In this document: piece after piece, positions 54,421 to 64,000 of the stretch
Position numbering within the stretch: position 1 is the first letter of the stretch
Layout: the number at the start of each line of letters is the position of its first letter
Source: Viola odorata
Taxonomy: Eukaryota; Streptophyta; Magnoliopsida; Malpighiales; Violaceae
Reading direction: 5' to 3'
Assembly (NCBI GenBank): GCA_963691705.1
Contig: OY829542.1
Location: 60,598,427 to 60,662,426 of the forward strand
Length of the DNA stretch: 64,000 nucleotides
The notes under the pieces: model-generated
Database searches by the model: none
The model's input: only the letters and a program-made list of their open reading frames with translations
Told to the model about the DNA's origin: nothing
Translations under genes and position numbers: made by a program

Positions 54421-56686
54421 TTTTATCAGAGTTTTCTTGATATATATATTTTCTATTAATTTGACATCTGTAAAATAACGGACGAATTATAAACTTCAAC
54501 ACATATACTCCATTTGTTTTTAAAAATGACCGTGAACCCACTTTCACAATAATTAAAACAATAATTGATTACTGTTTTTGATGTGTTTGTAACCAATTGC
54601 TTTCAATCGTTTTATTAATTACGTCCAATTAACTCTCGGAGCACATTATTTATTTGAGCATATATATTTATTAAACAACTTCTCGGCAGTTATGACTAAC
54701 TAACCTCTCCTACCACCAAGTGTACAATTGATATGTATAAACAGTAGTAAATTAGCAAAAGACATTATAGTGGTTGATTAGTCTTTGCTGCAAACGGCAA
54801 ACTGCAAGCTTTAGAATTAAGCACACCATATTTATTTTTGGTTATCTTCTCCAACGGAGACGCCACGCTTTTGCATTTTTACAATCTCATATCTCATTTT
54901 CATTACCATTATAATCTGTACTATTCCCCTTAGTTTTATATATTTCAATTTCACCATCACAACATTCCCACACGCTCAAGTTATCTCTCCCCGCAATTCA
55001 TCACCATAATATATTCCATCTCCCACTCTATAATTTCCCTATAAATAAATAAACTATAAGGGCAACCCTACAATTTTGTAATCTCCTCTCCTCTCTTCTC
55101 CTCTCTCCATCTCTTTCTTTCTTGTTCTCTTATATGCATACATGGTGACTAAAGTGAAGAGGAGGCAAAACGAAAAAGAAAGTAAGTATTCTAATTTAAT
55201 TACATGCATAATGATTCTGTATAATTTGGTTTATAATTAGTTTATTAATTAGATGCATACATTTAATTGCACCTAATTATAATTTGCATTAGGTTCCTTC
55301 ATCTCTCTTGCTCTTATATGCATACATATTGTTTTGTTAATTTGCTTTTATATATGCATTTAATGATTTTATAGAAAGTATCACGTAGCAATAACTAATG
55401 AAACTTTACGCAGAAGCTGCGAAAAGGTAGAGAGGTTAGAAGAAACTTGTGGTATGAATAATCCAAATAGCTCAAGGATGAGCGCAAGGGAATATCTAAG
55501 AGGGGATCAGTTGGCGTGTAGTAAGGAAATGTAAGTATATTATATATGATGAATTATAGTTTTTCTTTCTTAGTTTTTTCGTTTTTTGTTAAGATGAATT
55601 ATAGGTCAATTATACATATTGGATTTACTTAATGTTTTAATTAGCTTAGCTTTGATACCATTACGTGTTTGCACTCTTCTTTGTTGTTTATTGATCTCAT
55701 CTCTATGTATGTTTTGACTTTGGTAGAGACAATATCTCCTATCAAATTGACACATGACAATTCATGTCCAAATTAAGTACTAACTAACAACCTCCTTTCG
55801 TACCTCTTCATTATTGTATTTATTTTCCTACCAACAAAGGCAAAGCCAAGTAATTAGGGACAAATTATCTCAACATTATAAAAGAAAAAAACATATAACT
55901 AGTTAAAATCTACTTACTCTATTGAATTTTCCGTCACACCTAAATAACCTCCTCGAATAAAAAAAAAAGATTAATTGTCGTTTTATAGAGTATTTTAATA
56001 ATTTATTGGAAATTGTTTGAGCTGTGTTGCTCTAGGTTCTTGATTTTTGTAGCCATGAACACTAGAATGTAATTTGAATTTGATAAACAAGAATATAAAG
56101 AAGATCACGCCAAAGGAAGAGAATATAATAGAAGTGAGTCGACGGCTCTTTTTAGGAAATTAAATTAAAAAGAAATTGGGTCAAAAGAGTGTGGTGTGGG
56201 TCGTTTATATATATGTTAAGTTTGTTAAATCGCGGGAAATCAGATGGAATGTTGTGTTGGCTAAACAAATATCTTAATTACCCAGAAAAGGAAACAGCAA
56301 AACAACCAAAAAAGAAACGTAATTTCCAATGATTCTTTCCTCTTTTCTCTTGCTCGAGCAATTTCTCTTTTCTTTTTAATGTATATATGGTCATAGGTTT
56401 TAGTGGGTGTTAGTAGTAATGGGCCTGCAATTTCCAAATTGTAAAAACACAGAAAGAAAGCGTTTTGTTTTCACCTTTTAGTGGAAGCGATTGGCCGGCA
56501 GCAGAGCGACAAAGATTGATCTCTCTATCTTATTTTTAAACTTGATTGCAGTTTCAATTCAACTGAAGGTATTCTTGATTGGTTTAATGGTCTAAAAAGA
56601 AGTGTAAATTAAATTTGTTTCTTGTTGCTCCTTTTTAAACTTGTGGCAACTGAAACTGAAACTGCAGCGCAAGAGGGAGAAAAAGA
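54421..56686 (+). promoter_or_regulatory. Promoter and 5' transcribed region of the SOSEKI gene
   Basis: TATAAATA at 55040 is followed by a CT-rich leader (about 55083-55125). An ATG at 55142 opens 14 codons (MVTKVKRRQNEKE) to a good donor GTAAGT at 55181, and another open block with a GTAAGT donor ends at about 55528. These look like 5' exons, either untranslated with upstream ORFs or coding an N-terminal extension. I could not find a splice chain that keeps the first ATG in frame. An acceptor precedes CGCAAGAGGG at 56669. Confidence 0.5.
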
Positions 56687-58749
56687 ATGGAATTAGCATC
56701 CACAACAACAATAAACAGCAGCAGTACTAGATGCGGAGGCGGAGGAGGAGGAGAAATGAGACGCATTCACATTATCTACTTCCTCAGCTGTATGGGCCGA
56801 ATCGAACAGCCACATCTCATTCGCCTTCATCATCATAATCGAAATGGGGTCTTCCTACGAGGTATATATAACAAATCTTTAATTTTCTGTTCAAGATTCA
56901 GTCCTTGATTCTAATTATTAGCCCTATTCTAATGTTGCGGGAAAACAAAGATGTGAAGAGATGGCTAGGAGACTTGCGCGGAAAAGAGATGCCAGAAGCT
57001 TTTGCTTGGTCCTATAAGAGGTTTGCTCTATGAATTGATGTCAAGTTTAGATAACTGTTGTGTGGATTGGTGCTAGAGAAAGTGTATACCTTGTCTCGTC
57101 ATAGGAAAAAACTTCAGTACATCTGAGCTACATGTACTTTTTTACTTTTCGTTAAAATATGGTCAGCCTATATTTAACATTGTATGAGAGAATGTTGCAA
57201 TGCAGTGGGTCTCACGTACTTTAGATGTACTCAAGTTTTTTCGGTGGTGATATATATATTGTTGATGTTATAATGTTAAAATTACAGGAGATACAAGACT
57301 AGTTATGTTTGGCAAGATTTACTGGATGATGACCTCATTACTCCAATCTCAGACAATGAATATGTCCTCAAAGGATCCCAAATTTTTGTCCCTAGTACTA
57401 CCACCCCATTTGGTAAATCCATCGCTTCATTTTCACGAGATGCAACTTTCATGGACTACATTACATGTAATTTCAACAGGTTATTAATTTTTTTTTTCAC
57501 AGATGGAAGCAATGCACAAGATGAAAAGAAAGGTCCCATTTCCAAGGTGAAGCAAGAGATGGAGGAGCCAAAGGTTGATGTTGAAAATGAAAAGAAACAA
57601 GATGATGATGATGAAGGTCTGCCTTCACCAAATGAGAGAAACAAAAGAAGCGAGACTCCAACGAGAACATCAACCAAAACATCTCAAGAAAGTTCTCCAA
57701 CATTCTGCTCGGACATGTCAACCTTAACCCAAGATTCTTTGAAGCAAGAAGAAGGTGAAATCCATGGCGACGAAGAACAACAATTCAATAAGATGGGAAC
57801 CATTCCATCTTCTTCCTCTCTTTACTCCAATCTCTTGGATAAGAAGAAGATGAACATCAATATTGAGAAGATTGGTGCCGATAATTCAAGTTCAACCTCG
57901 AGCTCTTGCTCATCCCAATCATCATTTTCAAGGAGCAAGAGCTACTCAAATGGGACTTCCAAAATGTTGCAAAACTTGTTCAGTACTTGTGGTGTTGTCA
58001 ATACCAATGACGCGGCATTGGTTCCACTTAAGAAATCTGCACCTAATTCACGAACCCACGCTGCTGAGCTACGTAGCGGGGAGAGATTAGGAGGATCTGC
58101 TAGAACTTTTGGGACTTCCTGGAATCAGCAACATAGGCAACAACAACCACATAGTGCCCGGTATGTACATACAAATGAATTGACTCCTATTTCATTTCTT
58201 AAGCTAACCGTAAAAGGGTGTGTAGAGTGGTTCAAATTCTAAACTGTATTATCGTTACTCTTAGTTTCGAAGCAGGGCAGTGACAAAATTGAGTTATCAC
58301 TAACACATTACTTCGTTGTAATCGTAACATATATCAAACCTTCTTCCAAAATATTACTAATAGGAATTTGGGTGTGTACGAGCAGAAGAAGTTTTGATGG
58401 GTTACATCAGGAGCAGAAGCAGCAGCAGGGGAGCTCAAGAGTGGTTTCTAAGTCAAATATGCCAGTTGCTGCACCACTCTGCTCGTAATTGCCAATCATT
58501 TCCTGACGCTTATATATATATATGTTCATTTCTGGTAACAACTCATGTTTTATTCCTTAATCTAAAGTCGAAATGCTTGGAAAATGCAGGCACTGTAGGA
58601 AGCCATTTAGGCCCGAGAAATTGCACAACCACATGAAGTCTTGCAGAGGAATGAAAGCTTTTGCCAGGAAATCTGCAGCTGCACCGTCGCATTTATCAGG
58701 AAATCCACCATTTGAGGATTCAAATTTTGGGTTTTTGTTGACCAACTGA
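56687..58749 (+). CDS. SOSEKI (DUF966/UPF0540) family polarity protein with C-terminal zinc finger, 6 exons
   Basis: Exons 56687-56861, 56951-57020, 57288-57412, 57503-58160, about 58386-58484 and 58590-58749 give about 428 residues. The N-terminal DIX-like domain shows RRIHIIYFLSCMGRIEQPHL, LRGKEMPEAFAWSYKR, SYVWQDLLDDDLI and EYVLKGSQI. A long Ser/Glu-rich region follows, with SKMLQNLFSTCGVVNTND and a basic segment. The last exons form a CX2C...HX3C finger (CSHCRKPFRPEKLHNHMKSC) followed by RGMKAFARKS, as in SOSEKI proteins that mark cell corners and polarity in plants. The start of exon 5 is uncertain: an acceptor at 58362 would give a short C-terminus without the finger (possible alternative splicing). 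A foldback MITE lies in intron 2. Confidence 0.87.
57104..57243. mobile_element. Foldback MITE in SOSEKI intron 2
   Basis: GAAAAAACTTCAGTACATCT at the left and its near inverse AGATGTACTCAAGTTTTTTC at the right form inverted ends. The TIR resembles that of the element at 60028. No clear target duplication was found. Confidence 0.65.
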
Positions 58750-60017
58750 ATTAACAGCAACAGTTTTGGAAATATATACATGTGTAGAAATTCCATTTAG
58801 TGAACAAAGTGGGTGAATGAGTGAACATGGTTGTTCACATCATGCTCTTTTAAAAATATACATAAAAAAAATAATCAAAACCGATTTTCAAGATCAAATT
58901 GCTCTCATGAGTGTCAATTTTGATTTGATTCAATCCGATCCGATCACGTACTTGAGTTGCATGGGAGATCATGTCTTTTCAAGAATAGACACAAGTCCCT
59001 TCATCTGCAATTGCAAGGGTATAAATCCCAGAAAGTTAAGCGAACATTTATTTGGATGCATAAGTAAAAAAAAAGGGTTACTGGTACCGCAACATGAAAA
59101 GAAAATACAGCAAAAATATAATACAGAATTAGCAAATTAGAGCTACATAGAGAAATTAGATCTGAACAGACTATAGGACGATAACGTCAGGTCATTCGTT
59201 GCTCCAAAAAAAATTGCTACTAAAAATTGAAGAAGAACTAACATCCTCCTTTTCAGCCTAAATCTGCATAAGACACTTCCACAAATATAGATATTCAACA
59301 CATCTAAGCATATATCAGATCCACAAATATAAATATTCAACGCATCTAAGCACATAGATAAGGAGAGAGACAGAGATGGTGAAAGGGATAAAAAAAAGGA
59401 AAAGAGCTAAAGCAATTAAAGAAAAACTTAAACTAAAGAGGAGACGGAACCACCGCCGATCAAGAATGAGATGGCAGCAGCAGCCCCAAAAGCTTAAACC
59501 TTAAAAGGCTAAAAAAGGGATTGAGATAGTTTAAGAGAGAGAGAGTGGAGGTTTTGGGTTTAAGTTATGATCTTTAGTAAGGTAGTCAAATTTAACTCGA
59601 CTTGGTCAGTTCGATCGAGAAATTCGAGAATCAGTCATCAAATCGAGTTTAAAACTTTAAAAACTTCTATTTTTTGGGTTGGCTATAAATTTAATTAATG
59701 ATAACAACCTAATTTAATTATAGTCATTTACGATAATTTGATTAGTGATAACCAATTTAAATACTATGACGACCGTACTTAAATACTATACAGGCGTTGT
59801 TAATTGAATTTTTATATTGTTTATTTTCTTGTATTCTCTTATAAAATTAGTCCAATATTGCTATTTAATTTTACCCCACTCTCCAAATAAGGATGTTTTG
59901 GATTTTAGCAGTAATTTTCTTTGAACAAAAGCTGGTGGCCCATCAGTTGCAACAGATGCTACTACTATTTTATATATAAATGCTAGTACTATGTTTTGAA
60001 ACTAGCGTTTGATGACA
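58750..60017. other. SOSEKI 3' UTR and intergenic DNA
   Basis: Short frames exist (for example 58817-59140) but lack domain motifs, start context or codon signal. A 42-bp imperfect tandem repeat lies at 59279-59357. AT-rich otherwise. Confidence 0.45.
59279..59357. repeat. 42-bp imperfect tandem repeat
   Basis: Two units beginning CCACAAATATA(G/A)ATATTCAAC at 59279 and 59321, the second slightly shorter and diverged. Confidence 0.8.
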
Positions 60018-60027
60018 CGTTATATAT

Positions 60028-60218
60028 GAGTAAAACTTGGGTACATATAATGTACCCACTACTCAGTATATCATGATCTAAGATGATGATACCTATTCTA
60101 AATAGTGTCCAAAAGTGTCAAAAATAGTGGTATTCTAGCACTATTTGGGATAGGTATCATCATCCTAGATCATGATGTACTGAGTAGTGGGTACAACGTA
60201 AGTACCCAAGTTTTTTCC
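60028..60218. mobile_element. Foldback MITE with about 10-bp target duplication
   Basis: Long inverted arms: AAAACTTGGGTAC...CCCACTACTCAGTA on the left pairs with TACTGAGTAGTGGG...GTACCCAAGTTTT on the right, continuing through ATGATGATACCTATTCTAAATAGTG. CGTTATATAT occurs on both sides (60018-60027 and 60219-60228). A duplication of 9-10 bp would fit a Mutator-type MITE, though the flank is AT-rich. Confidence 0.8.
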
Positions 60219-60764
60219 CGTTATATATATATATATATATATTTTTCAAGCTTCAAGCAAGAACATCGTTAGCTAGAATTTACGTACTGTTGTTGATTCA
60301 TGATTATTGACCACAAACATTTCTTCAATTTGTAGCGCTGAAACTCTACAAGTCACCTAAGAGAAAAGACATGACAACCGAAGATTGTCTATCAATCAGT
60401 AATCAGTACTGTCGCATACAGATGTTGGCTATATACCCCAAAAAAGGAAGATATGTGTATTACTTAAGCCTTAACTAAATGCTTTCTCCTTCTACATCAC
60501 CGGTGCATGAATAGTTAAATGTAGTGGAATTGTAAAGTATAGTGTCACAATTCTCTTTCCACATGTAGGTATGCGAATTTGGTGCATGTTGATGACCTTA
60601 AAGAGTGTGTAAAAACGACGTCTGGCCTTAAAATTATTAATTGCTTATTAAGTAAACGAATTGTTATCATCCAAATTGTTGTTTTTTTTCCTTTCTTTCC
60701 TAATTAAATATGCGATCATTCGAATTAAGATAGATCTCTTTGTAGGTCTTGGTAAGAAGGCATA

Positions 60765-61223
60765 ATGGAAAATGGTGTTTGCAGCCCAAGCAAGGTCCGG
60801 TACGACATTAGCAAGTCCAAGAGAACAAGAAAGCCAGCTTTGATTGTGCAAGAATCCAAGGGTTATGATGATCCGGAGGAAGAAAAGGATGACAAGATAA
60901 GCTTGAAGGAGCTCATGATCGATGCGACGAAAGAATTGGAATCGGAGCTTAATCATGAGTCAAGTGGCAATATTATCGTGGGAAAGGAGATCAAGAACGA
61001 AATTAAGAGTAATTCTCTTGGGAAGCATTTCACAGAGGAAGAGAAAAAGCAGCAGCAGCAGCTTCAACTGGTGAGAAAAAATAAAGGAGGAGTAGTGAAG
61101 CTCAAAGGAATGGTTGGTAATTGTGTCAAGGTGTTGACCCATTTGATCGCCTTCAATCAGCCGGACCGGCGCCTTCCATCTGGGAAGAAGAACCATTTTC
61201 TGCGCTTACACATGAAGCACTAG
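60765..61223 (+). CDS. Uncharacterised small basic protein, single exon
   Basis: 152 residues from ATG at 60765 to TAG. Not recognised. The N-terminus has a basic patch (KSKRTRKPA), then an acidic stretch, KELMIDATKELESEL (helical), a Gln run, and a Lys-rich C-terminal half with VVKLKGMVGNCVKVLTHLIAF and a basic end. No signal peptide or membrane segment. Length, lack of introns and the conserved-looking C-terminal block suggest a real plant-specific gene; a nuclear or signalling role cannot be deduced. Confidence 0.55.
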   Translation: MENGVCSPSKVRYDISKSKRTRKPALIVQESKGYDDPEEEKDDKISLKELMIDATKELESELNHESSGNIIVGKEIKNEIKSNSLGKHFTEEEKKQQQQLQLVRKNKGGVVKLKGMVGNCVKVLTHLIAFNQPDRRLPSGKKNHFLRLHMKH

Positions 61224-63778
61224 TTAGTAATTCAAAGGAGTGAAGTAACACTTGATCCATTCCGCGGTCCATGTTTTTTTTGGATGCCTAGTTATCGAAT
61301 TTAAATAGATTGAAATCAGGTCAGTCCAAAACAAAAAAATTAAACGTTATTAAAGGTTATCTTCTTTCTTCTTCCTCAATTTTATATATTATTATTATTT
61401 CCTGAGATTTTATCTTGAGAACACTCATCATATAGTTGTTTTTCTACCTACAATATGATTGATTACCTAAGAAAGTGATTACGATTTCCTGGTTTTGTAC
61501 CAATCCATATGTGCTAATTAATGCAATATCTGTAAGATTTTTTTTAGGGTATATTATAATATAATATAATAATCCTAACAAAATATATATAAAAAATTAT
61601 GGTGGCCTCTTGTACAATATGAGCCCTTGAATAAATTGCAAAATATTTTGAAGAAGATTATTAATAGGTAAGGGGTATGGTAATTTTATCATTTACCACC
61701 GGCAAAAGAATTGTTCGCCGGTGGAAACCTTGGGTGTAAACACTTTGACGCTAATCCGCTATCTTTTGTGTGCGCATTGGATGGAAAATGGGAACATTAA
61801 TTATCACAGGAATCTTGGTTGCTGTATTGCAAGGTGTTCAAACGCTATAGGGAATCTTGGTTTCTAATGACTCATAATTTATTTTCACACCAAACGCTAT
61901 AGGGAATCTTGGTTTCTAATGACTCATAATTTATTTTCACACCAATTACGGTAATAATTGATTATTATTTTTAATATATTTCTAATTAATTGCTCTCAAT
62001 CGTTTTTATTAAATACGTTCAATCAATATTAATTTTAATTCTCCAGGAAAAATAAAAAGTGATCAGAAAGTCATTTTTTTAAGAATGGTGAAAGTATATA
62101 TGTAATTTTATCTTAGTCGTTCCTTCATTTTCAAAGGTTAAGACTTACTCCTAACATGATATGTCAGGTTCAAAATAACATGAAAGAGAAGCCAAATCAA
62201 AATAATTCGGATTATTCTCTTTATAATATAAGATATAAGTCATCTCTTCTTTCAAAAATAAATAAAATATTTTTCCCTTCTTACTTTCAACTCATGTAAA
62301 TGTGTCTCACTCTTGATTATTGAGTCATTGACTAAACAATATTACGGGTATGGTAAAGACCTCTCCTCAACATTTTACCGAGAAACTAACACCCTTTTGA
62401 TAATTTTGGCGAGAAACTAACAACCACAAGACTTTCATGTGATCATTATTTCTGCCCGTAATAATTTAATAGTTTTTTTTAGATGAATGAATAATTATGA
62501 AACTAAAAAACATTATTTTGCTAAATTTATTAATTTTTATAAATTAGAGGAGATTTTTCTACTTTCAAATATTTTTATTATTTTTTAAATATATGAATTG
62601 TATTTGTTTAAAGTTACAAATGCTTCACATACAAATCATATAAACGTTAGTTTGGAAGTTAAATTTATATGAAATAGTATTTAAGGCCTAAAAATTATTA
62701 GGTACTAGTAAAATGTCATGTATACTTTACAGTCTAATTATAAGTATTATATGCGATGTTAATAATACACCTTACCATTTATACGAGTAACCATTTATAT
62801 GAGTGAGGTATATAACATGCCAGAAATGTATAATAATTACTCATGATTTGGACATCTCACGGTATTGTCTTGTCCTTATACTAAGCACTAACTTCGCCAG
62901 TTGAGTATACCAATTTCCAACAATGGTTAGGTGTGACAGTTGGGGCCGTTACCGTTGTTGGTACCCGGTGTCGGCCGTCCAAGTCAATGGACTTATCCAC
63001 CTAATAAATGAAGAATTTTCATAGCCAACGACTTTCTAATATATGACAGGCGGCCTAATAAGTGGCTATTTTTATTTTTAACATATAGGAATTACAAATT
63101 AGGGAATTCGAATTTGATACCTAAATTAAAAAATTGGTTCTTTTTTACTTTGTAAAGTACAAGTGAATTACTTGAACTTGATACCTAAACTCGAGACCTA
63201 ACATTATCTTACTTTGCAATTACCAGTGAGCTATTAGCATTCAACCAACCGGTTCAATCCAGATTATTGTTTGTCAAAAATTCGACTAAGTCGACCAATC
63301 AAACCCGAGTCACATACATTTTCGGTCCGATTATTAAATCGGACCAAAAATCTGGAAAATCACAGTTAAACCGATCGATCCGGTTCTAATAACACTGAAA
63401 ATGACATGCTAAAAATAATTATAATATCAATAAAAGGAAAAATTACACTGATTATTTTGCTCTGTACAAGTTATCACTCAATCTGATTAGTTACATCATG
63501 GGTAAACAATGTTACAGCCATCAAGAAAGATTACATATCGAAACAACATGGAAGTCTCTATTCAGGAGCAGAACTGACATCTCTTTAAATTTCCTCTATT
63601 AATACACTATGACAAAGAATAGCAATAAGATTATATATATCAAAATGAATCATATCCATCCAGTTCTGCTCCACTGCTCCATGCTGATTAAGGGTATGTG
63701 TATAGTTACCGTCCGATGCGGTATTTTGGTTTGGGTTGATATATTAACAACAAATCGGCCAACGGTCGATGAACATTA
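61224..63778. other. Intergenic, AT-rich
   Basis: No gene recognised in 2.5 kb. A 52-bp tandem duplication lies at 61841-61944. The rest is low-complexity AT-rich DNA. Confidence 0.5.
61841..61944. repeat. 52-bp perfect tandem duplication
   Basis: AACGCTATAGGGAATCTTGG... occurs at 61841-61892 and again at 61893-61944 without visible differences, so it is recent. Confidence 0.93.
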
Positions 63779-64000
63779 CTACACCAGCAGCGGTTCGGTC
63801 AGAAGTTTCAGACCAGGTGTGTGGAGATCCATTGCGTACGTAACAGCTACCCCCAGAAGTGAACATAAAGCTGGAACCAAACCCAACCCATACCTTGTTA
63901 CTGAAATATTGTTTCCACATAGCGTCTGCGTATCGCATACGATGGGGGATTCTGCATTGAAGACTATGGTGTCAAGTAGATTCCGATTTGATAAATGACG
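63779..64000 (-). CDS. C-terminal end of an unidentified membrane protein
   Basis: The minus strand is open from the window edge to TAG at 63779-63781, 73 residues. It contains VTRYGLGLVPALCSLLGVAV (hydrophobic, one or two membrane passes) and ends LKLLTEPLLV. An overlapping frame with its own ATG (63744-63938) has odd composition and is less convincing. The family is not recognised. The gene would continue beyond the window. Confidence 0.45.
   Translation of the reverse strand, partial: RHLSNRNLLDTIVFNAESPIVCDTQTLCGNNISVTRYGLGLVPALCSLLGVAVTYAMDLHTPGLKLLTEPLLV

Noticed and set aside
58817..59140. 107-codon plus-strand gene
   Set aside because: No family motif, poor start context and Lys-rich AT-driven composition; more likely chance in intergenic DNA.
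63744..63938. Minus-strand protein with its own ATG at the right end
   Set aside because: The overlapping frame that is open to the window edge has a clear hydrophobic pattern and a better C-terminus; this one looks out of frame.

Overview
This is a plant nuclear window, most likely from a eudicot. The evidence is intron-rich class XI myosin, neprosin, VPS62/DUF946, SOSEKI and LRK10-like kinase genes, plus Athila, Copia, LINE, hAT, Harbinger and Stowaway elements. I cannot name the species from the sequence.

Layout. 1-3685 holds the last 17 exons of a class XI myosin (+). A Stowaway-type MITE follows at 4472-4711. A seven-exon neprosin-family gene lies at 5609-8288 (+). From 8809 to 27141 (-) lies a broken beta-hexosaminidase gene of the HEXO2 type: its C-terminal third is at 8809-9620 and its N-terminus at 26676-27141. 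Between them sits a gag-only LTR retrotransposon (9621-26675), whose 3' LTR was itself hit by a 13.1-kb Athila-like Gypsy element (13559-26647, 5-bp TSD CGCAT). About 180 codons of the hexosaminidase are missing at the junction. A Copia element (27257-37438, TSD CTTCT) is inserted about 115 bp upstream of the hexosaminidase start codon.

The most unusual object is inside the Copia LTRs. A 3.8-kb Harbinger-like non-autonomous DNA transposon (33456-37260, TIRs around GTTTGG, TSD TAA) carries intron-containing fragments of a calnexin gene (with a TATA box, 5' leader and signal-peptide exon), the C-terminus of an acidic ribosomal P protein, and a LINE RNase H piece. Its left part is also present in the 5' LTR, so the LTR carrying the captured fragments was apparently copied by reverse transcription. 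The 5' LTR later lost about 2.7 kb. A second, independent fragment-carrying transposon is a hAT-like element (41496-43318, 8-bp TSD AATCACAA) with the 3' exons of a SYP61-type syntaxin and two exons of an NAD-malic enzyme.

Right half: a VPS62/DUF946 gene (38690-40437, +); the 3' exons of an unidentified minus-strand gene (40841-41414); a disrupted LRK10-like receptor kinase (44999-48528, -) next to a divergent, also disrupted kinase (49059-50222, +); a decayed DUF985 cupin gene (51262-52519, -) abutting a hAT transposase remnant; a 5'-truncated LINE with a 17-bp TSD (53412-54403); a SOSEKI-family gene (56687-58749, +); foldback MITEs; a small uncharacterised gene (60765-61223, +); and the C-terminal end of a membrane protein (63779-64000, -).

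Most of the window's structure is explained by successive young insertions. Aligned LTR pairs differ at only a few positions. The retroelement coding regions carry several in-frame stop codons, nearly all explicable as C-to-T or G-to-A transitions, and no or few frameshifts. The intact host genes appear to be myosin XI, neprosin, VPS62, SOSEKI and probably the small gene at 60765. The two kinases, the cupin and the hexosaminidase look dead. All calls come from reading the sequence and from memory of family motifs; no searches were run.
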